A DNA stretch of 64,000 nucleotides from Io17-Chloro-G2 sp965226825. GTDB taxonomy: Bacteria > Chloroflexota > Dehalococcoidia > Lucifugimonadales > UBA3495. The position numbers and the translations under genes were made by a program. Shown here in pieces: positions 53,822-62,686 of this stretch. Within the stretch, counting starts at the first letter, position 1, and every line of letters begins with the position of its first letter. The DNA is taken from contig CBDDED010000002.1 in assembly GCA_965226825.1 (NCBI GenBank), forward strand, positions 124,001 to 188,000. Direction: 5' to 3'. The notes under the pieces were generated by a model. That model made no database searches, was not told where the DNA came from, and was given only the letters and a program-made list of their open reading frames with translations.

Positions 53822-53982
53822 GTTTGACTCCTATTTCGACCGGCGCCTGGATATTCTCTCGGGGCCGGAGCTAGGACCGTTTTCCTGTGATGATTTTTAA
53901 CCCGGCATGCACCCGGCATGGGGGTTATTACCGCATCCGTTAAGGATGGCCCATCGGCCATGATCCCGTTGTTTAAACCGGT

Positions 53983-56900
53983 CTACACCGCACCGGAGGG
54001 AGCGTTCCTGGATTGGCCTGTCTCTTGAAGGCCTTCCAAGTGGGCCTCCAACTGAAGATAAAGCTCCTGGAGATTGCGGAGCATGTCCTCCGGGGGGTTC
54101 TCCCACATTCCGCGCTGGATCGCCTCCAGGAGACGCTCAACCACGCTTTTCAATGCCCAGGGATTGCTTTGCTGGAAGAATTCCCGCGTGTCCGGGTCCA
54201 ACACGTAGGACTCCGTCACGCCCTCATACATCCAGTCCTCGACCACCTCGGCAGTGGCGTCGTAACCGAACATGTAGTCTACCGTGGCGGCCAGCTCGAA
54301 AGCGCCCTTGTACCCGTGGCGCTTCATTGAATCTACCCACTTGGGGTTGACCACCCGGGTCCGGAAGACCCGGCGGGCTTCGTCGGCCAGGTCCCTGACT
54401 TTGGAGCGGGAGGGGTCGGCGCTATCGCCGAAAAATTGACGGGGATTGCGTCCGGTCAATGCCCGGACGGTGGCAATCATGCCGCCATGGTATTGCATGT
54501 AGTCGTCACTGTCGAATATGTCATGCTCGCGGTTGTCCTGGTTTTTGGCGGCCACCACAATCTGGCTGAACCGCCGGCGGAACTCCTGGCGGGCGTTCAC
54601 TCCGTGCTCCTGTTGGGTGTAGGCGTAGCCGCCCCACGCGGCGTACACCTCCGCCAGGTCATTGACCGTTTCCCAATTCCGCTCCTCAATCACCGGGAGT
54701 ATCCCAGCGCCGTAGGTGCCGGGCTTGCTCCCGAAAATTCGGTAAAGGGAAGCCGAGCGCGTTGCCCCCGTCTCATTACCGGGGGCTCCATCCGGCTCAC
54801 CCTGGGATGCTGGCGGAGAGGGGTTCAAGTCCTGGTTAAGATGCTTTACGACCAGGTTGTCTTCCGGCGACTCATCCAGGGAAGCAACCAACTCGAATGC
54901 CTGGTCCAAGAGGTTGATCAGGTTGGGGAAGGCGTCGCGGAAGAACCCGCTGATGCGCACCGTCACGTCGGTCCGGGGGCGGCCCAACTCTTCCAGCGGG
55001 ATCACCTCCAACCCCACAACCCTGCGACTCTCGGCCTGCCACACCGGGCGGACGCCCAAGAGGCTGAGAATCTGGGCGATGTCGTCGCCATGGGTGCGCA
55101 TGGCAGAGGTGCCCCACACCACGAGGCCAACCATTTCCGGAAACGAGCCTTCCTCAGTGATGTACTTTTCCAACAGGTTAGCGGCCAGGGACTGACCCGT
55201 CTCCCAAGCGGCCGGTGAAGGGATGGTCTTTGGGTCCACCGAGTAAAAGTTCCGGCCGGTCGGTAGGATGTTGGCCATTCCACGGGTTGGCGCGCCGCTG
55301 GGACCCGGCGGAATAAAGCGACCTTCCAGACCCTTGAGAAGATTGAAGATTTCATCCGGCGTCTTGAGCAGAGCCGGGTAGAGCGTCTCGGCGGTGAAAG
55401 CTAGGACTCTCTCGGTTGCAGCGTCGGGCATGCCCAACAGCTGGCTCACTACATCCGGGACCTGGTCGGGCCGGAAGCCTTGGGCCAGCAACATCTCGAA
55501 GGCCTGGCGGGCCAGGGTTTCCAATCGTTCCAACAGATCACCTTGCACCCGGGCCGGCGTCTCGGCGTCGATGCGGGCGAGGACCGGAGATAGGCTGCCC
55601 GATAGCGGAACGCCCGGGTTTTCGATCAGGTCCCCGTAATCCAATCCCAAGGCCTGGGCGATGGATGCCCTTAGGCTGGGAATTTGGTTAGAGTTTTGCA
55701 GGCGGGTCAGGTTGCTCAACAGACCGACCAACTGCTCGCCCTCGGGAGTCTGTCCCAGGGTATGAAGGCCATCCTTAATCTGGGCGTCTTTCAGCTCACA
55801 CAGGTACCCATCTATTTCCAGTATGAATTCCCCGAAATCCTGGGGCTGATCGTAGATTCCCAGGTCCCTGTTCAGCTCCGCTTCCTGGGTTAATTCCCAA
55901 ATCTGCTTCTCCAGAATGGGCAGCTTGGACGGGTCAAGGGTCTGGCATTGGTAGTGCTCGTCCATCAATTGTTCCAACCGGGCAATGTCGCCATAGCTGT
56001 CGGCGGAGGTCATGGCTGGAATCAGGTGATCGACAATGGCGGCGTGCGCCCGGCGTTTGGCCTGAGCGCCCTCCCCCGGATTGTTGATGATAAACGGGTA
56101 AAACAGGGGCAGGTCGCTCAACGCAACCTCAGGGTAGCAAGCCGCAGATAGTCCTATCCCCTTGCCCGGCAGCCACTCCAGCGTGCCATGTTTGCCCACG
56201 TGAACCATTGCGTCGGCCTTGAAGATTTCGCGGATCCAATGGTAGTAGGCGATGTAATGGTGGGTAGGGGTAAGATCGGGGCTGTGGTAGATGGCAATGG
56301 GGTTTTCGCCGAATCCCCGAGGCGGTTGCAGGCCCACGAAAACGTTGCCTAGTTGCAGACCGGCGATGGCCAGATTGTCATTGGTCCGGTAAACCCGGCC
56401 CGGCGGTTCACCCCAGGAATCGCGAAGCTGGGACTGCACTACCTCAGGGAATCCCTGAAACCACCGGTTGTAATCTCTGGAGGTTACGTGGCCCACTGCC
56501 AGCCTCAGTTGCTCCTCGGTGAGGGTGTCCACGTCGTTGCTGCAACGTTCGATAATACGGTGGACCAGATCGTCACCGGTTTCGGGTATGTCTTCCACCC
56601 GGTACCCGGCATCTTTCATGGCATTAAGAATTCTGATCACCGAAGCCGGGGTATCCAGACCCACCGCGTTGCCAATCCGGGCGTTCTTGGTGGGGTAGTT
56701 GCTCAGGATTATCGCGATGTGTTTGTCCGCATTGGCTTTCAACCTCAGGCCGGCCCATTTGACCGCCAAACCAGCCACCAGATTCACTCGGTCCTGCCTG
56801 GGGATGTATTGTTGGAGGCGGGCTTGTAGGTTTCTCCCCGTGGAGGGAGTCGTTTCCTCTTTAAAGGAGATCGGCACCGAGATCAACCGGCCGTCGAATT

Positions 56901-57864
56901 CAGGAAGGGCGATGCTCATGGCGGTGTCGATAGGGCCCAAACCCAATGGGCTCTCCATCCACTCGTCCTCGGTCCCCGTGCTGACAATCCCTTGGATTAT
57001 GGGAACGTCCAACCGCTCCAGGAAGTCCACGGGGGAGGCGATGGTCGGCCCTTCGGTGGTCAAGTCGCTCATCGACATTGCCATCGTGTTGATCACGCAA
57101 TCCACGCGGGCCAGCCCGTCGGCGTTGCTCAGGAACCGGGTAAAGGTGCGGTTAGTTTCCTCTTCCTCCTCAGGGCTGTGCTTCAGGCTATAACTGAAAA
57201 CCGGCAGCACGTTGGCGCCCAACTCCTCCAAGCGGGCGATCAAGGCGTCAATGGGCTTGAGGTTGCCGCTCATCCAATGGGCCCGGTAAAACAAAATTCC
57301 CACGGTTGGGGCGCCGGCACGAAAGCGCCGGGCCACGTAACCGTCTATGTCCTCGGGGGCAAACCCGTCCGCTAAAGCCGGGTGATAAATCCCTTCCCAA
57401 GGCAAGGACGCCGGAGCTTCGTGGCCGAACCCCGTACCCAGATACGAGTCGCTGAGGAAAAGGAAAAGGTTCTGGAAATTCTGAACACCGCCGCGAATCA
57501 GATAGGAGAAAACTGCATCCACTTCGGCCGGCGGGACCGTGCATGCCGACACCAGGTCCTGGTCCCATTCCTCATGGCCGGGACAGGCGATCAGCGGGGT
57601 ACCACTCCGGTGACACAACCGCACAATGGCGTCGAATGACTCCGGCATGGCCTGCTTGCCGCCCAACAGCCGCAGGACCACCACGTCGGACCGGGAGGCG
57701 GCGTCGGTGAGCTGGGTTTGGGCCTCCGGTGTAGAGGCGAACGACGGGTTGTAGGCGGTCACCCGGGCGAAACCCTCGGGCAACCCGGCCAAAGCCCGGT
57801 CCGCGGTGAGGATATCGGTGTCCGCGGTGGTTATCAGCAGTATGTTTTTGACGTCGGTTGGCAT
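53983..57864 (-). CDS. cobN: Cobaltochelatase subunit CobN
   Basis: A 1293-residue CobN, the large subunit that binds the corrin ring and the metal. The N-terminal LITTADTDILTADRAL and GHEEWDQDLVSACT region, the central FKADAMVHVGKHGTLEWLPGKGIGLS (KHGTLEWLPGKG seen), FLFLSDSYLGTGFGHE and the C-terminal DYMFGYDATAEVVEDWMYEGVTE are family hallmarks (here in pieces: HVGKHGTLEWLPG and DYMFGYDA). It requires the ChlI/ChlD partner encoded downstream in this operon. The start codon at 57864 has only a weak ribosome site, 36 bases after cbiE ends. Confidence 0.96.
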   Translation of the reverse strand: MPTDVKNILLITTADTDILTADRALAGLPEGFARVTAYNPSFASTPEAQTQLTDAASRSDVVVLRLLGGKQAMPESFDAIVRLCHRSGTPLIACPGHEEWDQDLVSACTVPPAEVDAVFSYLIRGGVQNFQNLFLFLSDSYLGTGFGHEAPASLPWEGIYHPALADGFAPEDIDGYVARRFRAGAPTVGILFYRAHWMSGNLKPIDALIARLEELGANVLPVFSYSLKHSPEEEEETNRTFTRFLSNADGLARVDCVINTMAMSMSDLTTEGPTIASPVDFLERLDVPIIQGIVSTGTEDEWMESPLGLGPIDTAMSIALPEFDGRLISVPISFKEETTPSTGRNLQARLQQYIPRQDRVNLVAGLAVKWAGLRLKANADKHIAIILSNYPTKNARIGNAVGLDTPASVIRILNAMKDAGYRVEDIPETGDDLVHRIIERCSNDVDTLTEEQLRLAVGHVTSRDYNRWFQGFPEVVQSQLRDSWGEPPGRVYRTNDNLAIAGLQLGNVFVGLQPPRGFGENPIAIYHSPDLTPTHHYIAYYHWIREIFKADAMVHVGKHGTLEWLPGKGIGLSAACYPEVALSDLPLFYPFIINNPGEGAQAKRRAHAAIVDHLIPAMTSADSYGDIARLEQLMDEHYQCQTLDPSKLPILEKQIWELTQEAELNRDLGIYDQPQDFGEFILEIDGYLCELKDAQIKDGLHTLGQTPEGEQLVGLLSNLTRLQNSNQIPSLRASIAQALGLDYGDLIENPGVPLSGSLSPVLARIDAETPARVQGDLLERLETLARQAFEMLLAQGFRPDQVPDVVSQLLGMPDAATERVLAFTAETLYPALLKTPDEIFNLLKGLEGRFIPPGPSGAPTRGMANILPTGRNFYSVDPKTIPSPAAWETGQSLAANLLEKYITEEGSFPEMVGLVVWGTSAMRTHGDDIAQILSLLGVRPVWQAESRRVVGLEVIPLEELGRPRTDVTVRISGFFRDAFPNLINLLDQAFELVASLDESPEDNLVVKHLNQDLNPSPPASQGEPDGAPGNETGATRSASLYRIFGSKPGTYGAGILPVIEERNWETVNDLAEVYAAWGGYAYTQQEHGVNARQEFRRRFSQIVVAAKNQDNREHDIFDSDDYMQYHGGMIATVRALTGRNPRQFFGDSADPSRSKVRDLADEARRVFRTRVVNPKWVDSMKRHGYKGAFELAATVDYMFGYDATAEVVEDWMYEGVTESYVLDPDTREFFQQSNPWALKSVVERLLEAIQRGMWENPPEDMLRNLQELYLQLEAHLEGLQETGQSRNAPSGAV

Positions 57865-57900
57865 GGGAAAGAGGTTATCCGGTTTCCTTTATTCGGTTTC

Positions 57901-58602
57901 CTACGGCAGCGCTTCTTCAGTGTTGATGGGGAACACCATTATGGACAGGTCGCTGAACTCCTGGGTCAATGCGGCGCAATCTCCAAGATTGCCCTTCCAT
58001 TGTTCCTCGCCTTCCAGGGTTAGCCGCTGGAAGACCGTCACCGGACGGTCGCCCGATACGCCTTCAGCGAGCAGGTCGGCGGAGATTTGTGGGGGCATCA
58101 GGTCCCAGGGCCGGGGCAGCAAGATGATGTTGCGACGGTTTTCTTTCAAATACCGCACCAACTCCCCCAGGTCTTCCCCGGAGTCTTTTCGCTGGTGCAG
58201 TGTAATGAACAGAGACTCTTCCAACGAGATCCCCGCTCTGGCACAGGCAATTTGGATCGAGCTTATGCCGGGGATCAGTTCTACCTCGTCAACCTTATTC
58301 CTGACCCGCCGGAGCAACTCTGCCGCAGAAACGTTGAGGTCACCCCAACAGCAGACGACACAACGAAGTCCCTGAGCCGCCTGGGTCGCAGCCTCTTCCA
58401 GGACCTGTTCCTGGTCACGGTAGGACATAGTCCGGACCGAGGCGTCGCCGGTCCATTGCTGCACGACGTCCAACACCGTCTTGAATCCCACCACCAGGTC
58501 GGCCTGGCGCAGGGCTTCCCTTCCCCGAAGGGTCAGGAATCGAGGGTCGCCGGGGCCCACCGCTACTATAGTGATTGATGTTTTTTTGTCAGTGCTGGTC
58601 AT
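57901..58602 (-). CDS. cbiE: CbiE-type precorrin-6Y/cobalt-precorrin C5 methyltransferase
   Basis: A 233-residue SAM methyltransferase of the tetrapyrrole family (CbiE/CobL-N), adding the C5 methyl group in cobalamin synthesis. TIVAVGPGDPRFLTLRGREAL is the SAM-loop start (VAVGPGDPRFLTL seen), GDLNVSAAELLRR replaces the usual GDP motif, and ELIPGISSIQIACARAG is the later signature. The partner CbiT is not in the window, nor are other ring enzymes. ATG 58602 is used; the frame extends to 58698 but there the sequence lies in the leader with its terminator. It is the first gene of the B12-regulated operon. Confidence 0.86.
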   Translation of the reverse strand: MTSTDKKTSITIVAVGPGDPRFLTLRGREALRQADLVVGFKTVLDVVQQWTGDASVRTMSYRDQEQVLEEAATQAAQGLRCVVCCWGDLNVSAAELLRRVRNKVDEVELIPGISSIQIACARAGISLEESLFITLHQRKDSGEDLGELVRYLKENRRNIILLPRPWDLMPPQISADLLAEGVSGDRPVTVFQRLTLEGEEQWKGNLGDCAALTQEFSDLSIMVFPINTEEALP

Positions 58603-58676
58603 TGCGTCGCTACTCGTTCTATCCTGAGCTAGGCTGAGTCTGGCGATTGGAACGGCGCCGAAAAGTTGCGTGGCAT

Positions 58677-58722
58677 AAAAAATCCCCTGGCTCCGCAAAA
58701 CTCATAGTCTCGGACCAGGGGA
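58677..58722 (-). terminator. Attenuator terminator in the B12 leader
   Basis: On the minus strand TCCCCTGG with the inner TCCG pairs with CGGA and CCAGGGGA (stem 58683-58695 and 58711-58722, one bulged C), followed by six T residues at 58677-58682. It lies between the B12 riboswitch and the cbiE start, so it is the likely output of the riboswitch. Confidence 0.88.
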
Positions 58723-58807
58723 CCGAAATCCACACCGTGCAACCCGCCTTTCAGCAAAGCCGCCGCCCGGAACCTCATCTGTTGAGCGCAGAATAGAGCT
58801 CCATCTT

Positions 58808-58982
58808 CCCAGGGTGGGTTTCTGACTTGAGGCTGTATCGAACCGGGCAAACCCTGCATGCCTACTGTTGCCAGCGGCCGGGTCCGTTCCGGTTCCATCC
58901 TCTTACAGTGGCGCAACCGCGGCGGATTCACACCGCCTTCCCCATTTTCCCGCCCCGAATGGGCGGCCTGGGAACCTAATGA
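58808..58982 (-). ncRNA. Cobalamin (B12) riboswitch
   Basis: On the minus strand the conserved elements occur in order: TTAGGTTCCC near 58971-58980, GGCGGTGTGAATCCGCC (58921-58937), the B12 box GCCACTGTAAGA around 58902-58912, and GTCAGAAACCCACCCTGG at 58809-58826. These are the family's P3-P6 core parts and 3' side. A promoter (59054-59082) is upstream and a terminator (58677-58722) downstream. It is expected to shut down cbiE-cobN-cbtBA-chlID when B12 is abundant. Confidence 0.94.
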
Positions 58983-59053
58983 ACAAGTTGTTAAGGATTC
59001 AGCCGGTACCGGAAAGTGAATGCAACCTATTCCAGCCCTTTTAGGCTTCCGCA

Positions 59054-59082
59054 ACTATAATTTGGCAAGGAAGGGTTGTCAA
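59054..59082 (-). promoter_or_regulatory. Promoter of the cobalt operon
   Basis: On the minus strand TTGACA (59077-59082 complement) and TATAGT (59054-59059 complement) have a 17-base spacer. RNA would start near 59047, about 65 bases before the riboswitch core. Confidence 0.85.
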
Positions 59083-59157
59083 GAAACTTCAAGCAGCGTA
59101 AGCGCGCCTTCGCCGCCAGTCAGGATGACAGTCGCTGCTTGTGGCCTCCATTTTGTA

Positions 59158-59186
59158 TTGACATACGGCCAATCGCTTGTTAGAGT
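59158..59186 (+). promoter_or_regulatory. Promoter of the rpsL operon
   Basis: TTGACA (59158-59163) and TAGAGT (59181-59186) with a 17-base spacer; a TG at 59178-59179 makes it an extended -10. It is back to back with the cobalt operon promoter, about 75 bases apart. Confidence 0.8.
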
Positions 59187-59221
59187 AACCAATGCTGTTT
59201 TGAGAGGAGCGGAGTGTCTGT

Positions 59222-59638
59222 ATGCCCACTGTGAATCAATTGGTCCGCAAGGGACGGAGCCAGGTCCGTAAAAAGACCAAGGCTCCTGCATTGCATTATG
59301 TGCAGAACTCCCTGCGGAACCGGGTGCGCTACGGCCCGGGTTGCCCCCAGCGCCGGGGGGTTTGCATCCAGGTGCGCACCATGACTCCCAAAAAGCCCAA
59401 TTCGGCGTTGCGGAAGATTGCTCGAGTTCGCCTGACCAATGGGATTGAAGTTACGGCCTACATCGGCGGCGAAGGTCACAACCTGCAAGAGCACTCGGTC
59501 GTGCTGGTCCGCGGCGGGCGCGTTAAAGACCTGCCCGGCGTCCGGTACCATGTGGTGCGTAGTGCGTTGGACTGCGAAGGCGTCCAGGCCCGCCGTCAGG
59601 GACGCAGCAAGTACGGGGCCGACAGACCTCGGGCCTAG
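59222..59638 (+). CDS. rpsL: 30S ribosomal protein S12
   Basis: A 138-residue S12, part of the decoding centre. MPTVNQLVRKGR start, TPKKPNSALRKIARVRLTNG (the streptomycin-contact loop, Lys at the usual place), GEGHNLQEHSVVLVRGGRVKDLPGVRYH and the Lys/Arg-rich end are all standard. ATG 59222 is 36 bases after the promoter -10. First gene of the str operon. Confidence 0.98.
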   Translation: MPTVNQLVRKGRSQVRKKTKAPALHYVQNSLRNRVRYGPGCPQRRGVCIQVRTMTPKKPNSALRKIARVRLTNGIEVTAYIGGEGHNLQEHSVVLVRGGRVKDLPGVRYHVVRSALDCEGVQARRQGRSKYGADRPRA

Positions 59639-59728
59639 GCCAAAGCCCGCCGCGGTTTGCCCAACGCCCCAAATCCCCCCGAATTTTCTTGGAATTTGGA
59701 CCGGGATCAGCTATAGGTGGGATGTTTT

Positions 59729-60199
59729 ATGTCTCGAAGAAGAGCCGCTGTGCCTCGGGTGATTCCACCCGATACCCAATACGGGAACTTGGAACTTGCC
59801 AAGTTCATCAACCGAGTAATGCAACGGGGCAAAAAAACCACGGCCCAGCGTATTATCTACCAGGCATTTGACACCATTAGGGAACAGTCCAACCGGGAAC
59901 CTTTGGAAGTGTTTGAACAGGCCGTTAGGAACGCCACTCCGATGGTGGAGGTCAAACCCAAACGCGTCGGTGGAGCCACTATCCAGGTCCCAACGGAGTT
60001 GCGGCGGAACCGCAGCGAGGCCTTGGCGATGCGGTGGTTGATCCGGGGAGCCAGGGGACGAACCGGCGTGCCAATGCGAATTGGCCTAGCCCAAGAGTTG
60101 ATGGAAGCGTCACGGGGTGAAGGTTCGGCAATCCGTCGCAAGGATGAGTTGCACCGGATGGCCGAAGCGAACCGGGCCTTCGTACATCACCGGGGATAG
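59729..60199 (+). CDS. rpsG: 30S ribosomal protein S7
   Basis: A 156-residue S7, the assembly initiator of the 30S head. MSRRRAAVPRVIPPDTQYG, FINRVMQRGKKTTAQRI and FEQAVRNATPMVEVKPKRVGGATIQVP are the family landmarks, and the end RKDELHRMAEANRAF. ATG 59729 is chosen over an upstream in-frame ATG at 59717 because the family starts MSRRR and AGGTGGG lies just before it. It follows rpsL by 90 bases. Confidence 0.97.
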   Translation: MSRRRAAVPRVIPPDTQYGNLELAKFINRVMQRGKKTTAQRIIYQAFDTIREQSNREPLEVFEQAVRNATPMVEVKPKRVGGATIQVPTELRRNRSEALAMRWLIRGARGRTGVPMRIGLAQELMEASRGEGSAIRRKDELHRMAEANRAFVHHRG

Positions 60200-60220
60200 T
60201 AAGGAAAGAGGAACCGAAGC

Positions 60221-62305
60221 TTGGTGGCCATGGAAACCCATACAGCAATAAACAAAATCAGAAACATCGGTTTCATCGCCCACATAGATGCGGGCAAGAC
60301 CACGGTCACTGAGCGCGTTCTATTTATAACGGGGCGCATTCACCGTCTTGGCGGCGTGGACGAAGGCACTACGGCGATGGACTGGATGCCCCAGGAAAGG
60401 GAACGGGGCATAACCATCACAGCCGCTGCCACTACCGCGCAGTGGAAGGAACACCAGGTCAACATTATCGACACCCCCGGCCACGTGGACTTCACCGCAG
60501 AGGTCGAGCGCAGTTTACGTGTGCTAGACGGCGGGATCGTAGTTCTGGACGCCGTTGCCGGGGTCCAATCCCAGTCGGAAACTGTCTGGCGCCAGGCAGA
60601 CACCTATAACGTCCCGCGTATTTGCTTTGTCAACAAAATGGACCGGGTCGGCGCCTGTTACGAACGGACTATTGACTCCATCCGGCGCCGGCTGAACGGG
60701 AATCCTGTTGCCGTTCAGTTGCCCATCGGTGAAGAGGCGGAATTCCGGGGAGTCATTGACCTGATTGGCGGCAGAGCGACCATGTTCTCCATGAGTGGAT
60801 CCAACGGAGACGCTCCCGGAGATGGTCCCGTCCCTGAGGATTTGCAAGAGACTTATCACAACTACCGGCAGTCCATGATCGAAAAGATCGTGGAGACTGA
60901 CGACGCGCTGTTGGCCCGGTACTTGGACGGCGACGACATTGAGGAAGAATCCTTGCGAGCGGCGCTGCGTCAAGCCACCATGCAGCGACAGCTGATACCG
61001 GTGTTGTGCGGCAGCGCCATCGCCAATAAGGGCGTCCACAACCTGTTGGACGCGATCATAGCTTATCTCCCCTCACCCGCCGACGTGCCGCCGGTGGAGG
61101 CGGTCCGTCTGGATAACGATGAAACGGTTCTCCGCGCTCCCAATGATGACGGCCCGCTGTCGGCGTTAGCCTTCAAAGTGGCAGTGGACCCATTTGTGGG
61201 CCGCCTCGTTTTCCTGCGTATCTATTCCGGCAAGGTCAAAGCCGGCGCTTCGGTGACCAACGCCACCAAGGGGGGCCGAGAAAGGCTGGGCCGCCTGTTG
61301 CAGATGCACGCCAACCACCGGGAAGAGCTTGAGGATATCGGAGCCGGCAATATCTGCGCCGCCATCGGTCTAAAGAATACGTTTACCGGGGATACCATTA
61401 TTACCGGCGACGAACCGGCCATTTTGGAACCGCCCAAATTCCCCGCGCCCGTGGTTTCAGTGGCCATCGAGCCCAAGACCCGAGCCGACCAGGACCGGTT
61501 GACCGATTCCTTGCGCAAGTTGTCCGACGAAGACCCGACCTTCCAAGTCGCATACAACGGAGAAACCGCTCAGACAATCATCTCCGGCATGGGAGAGCTA
61601 CACTTGGAGGTGTTGGTTGACCGCCTGAAACGCGAGTTTCGGGTGGAAGCCAACGTGGGCAGCCCACGGGTTTCGTACCGAGAGACCATCACCGAGGCGG
61701 TGCGCGTCGAGGGTCGTTTCATCCGGCAAAGCGGCGGACACGGACAGTTTGGCCACGTCTGGTTGGAAGTAGAGCCGCTGGCGCAAGGCGCGGGCCTGGT
61801 TTTCAAGAACGGAATCGTGGGAGGCTCCATTCCCCGGGAATATATCCCGGCCGTCGAAAAGGGCGTGATGCAGGCCCTGGATAACGGTCCTTTGGGCGGC
61901 TATCCCATGGTTGACATGCAGGTCACCTTGGTGGACGGTAGCTATCATGATGTCGACTCCTCAGAGATGGCCTTCCGCAGCGCTGGTATGATCGCCATCA
62001 GGGAAGGGGCGAAAAAGGGCAAACCGGTGCTTCTGGAGCCCATCGTGTACCTGGAGGCCGAGTCTCCGGGCGAGTATCTAAGTGACATTTTGGGCGACCT
62101 CGGGACCCGCCGGGCCCAGATCCGAAACATAGAGGGTCAGGACAACACCCAGGTGGTCAAGGCGGCTCTACCTCTAGGTGAAACCTTTGCCTACACCACC
62201 GCCTTGCGTTCGTTGACCAAGGGCCGGGCCACCTTCACGATGGAGTTCAAGCATTATCAGCCGGTGCCCCAACATTTGGTGAGCACCGTTATCAACCGTA
62301 GCTAG
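60221..62305 (+). CDS. fusA: Translation elongation factor G
   Basis: The 694-residue translocase GTPase. G1 is AHIDAGKTT, switch I DEGTTAMDWMPQERERGITI, G3 DTPGHVD and G4 NKMD; domains II to V follow with GMGELHLEVLVDRL and QSGGHGQFGHVWLEVEP. The start could be TTG 60221 or GTG 60224 (AGAGGA at 60207-60212) or ATG 60230, which gives METHTAINKIRNIGF; I keep the longest. No tuf gene follows; rpsJ comes 46 bases downstream. Confidence 0.97.
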   Translation: MVAMETHTAINKIRNIGFIAHIDAGKTTVTERVLFITGRIHRLGGVDEGTTAMDWMPQERERGITITAAATTAQWKEHQVNIIDTPGHVDFTAEVERSLRVLDGGIVVLDAVAGVQSQSETVWRQADTYNVPRICFVNKMDRVGACYERTIDSIRRRLNGNPVAVQLPIGEEAEFRGVIDLIGGRATMFSMSGSNGDAPGDGPVPEDLQETYHNYRQSMIEKIVETDDALLARYLDGDDIEEESLRAALRQATMQRQLIPVLCGSAIANKGVHNLLDAIIAYLPSPADVPPVEAVRLDNDETVLRAPNDDGPLSALAFKVAVDPFVGRLVFLRIYSGKVKAGASVTNATKGGRERLGRLLQMHANHREELEDIGAGNICAAIGLKNTFTGDTIITGDEPAILEPPKFPAPVVSVAIEPKTRADQDRLTDSLRKLSDEDPTFQVAYNGETAQTIISGMGELHLEVLVDRLKREFRVEANVGSPRVSYRETITEAVRVEGRFIRQSGGHGQFGHVWLEVEPLAQGAGLVFKNGIVGGSIPREYIPAVEKGVMQALDNGPLGGYPMVDMQVTLVDGSYHDVDSSEMAFRSAGMIAIREGAKKGKPVLLEPIVYLEAESPGEYLSDILGDLGTRRAQIRNIEGQDNTQVVKAALPLGETFAYTTALRSLTKGRATFTMEFKHYQPVPQHLVSTVINRS

Positions 62306-62351
62306 TCCACTGGGTTAATCGCAAGTTTCGTCAGGCAGTTAAGCAGCAAAT

Positions 62352-62663
62352 ATGGTAACCAGGCAAAAAGTACGCATAATCCTCAAGGCATTCGACCACA
62401 AGATGCTGGACCTGTCGTCCGCTCAAATTGTGGAGACCGCAGAGCGGACCGGAGCCCGCATTGCCGGCCCGGTTCCCCTTCCCACGCACATACGACGTTT
62501 CTGCGTGATTCGAAGTCCGCACGTGGACAAGGATTCGCGGGAGCATTTCGAGATTCGCACCCACAAGCGTTTGATTGACATCCTGGAGCCCACTTCCAAG
62601 ACCATAGATTCCCTAACCAGGCTGAATCTGCCGGCAGGTGTGGACATCTCCATCAAGCTCTAA
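62352..62663 (+). CDS. rpsJ: 30S ribosomal protein S10
   Basis: A 103-residue S10 (also the transcription factor NusE). VRIILKAFDHKMLD, GPVPLPTHIRRFCVIRSPHVDKDSREHFE and RTHKRLIDI are the standard blocks. ATG 62352; first gene of the S10 cluster directly after fusA. Confidence 0.98.
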   Translation: MVTRQKVRIILKAFDHKMLDLSSAQIVETAERTGARIAGPVPLPTHIRRFCVIRSPHVDKDSREHFEIRTHKRLIDILEPTSKTIDSLTRLNLPAGVDISIKL

Positions 62664-62686
62664 TCGGCGGAGATAGCGTGTAAACG

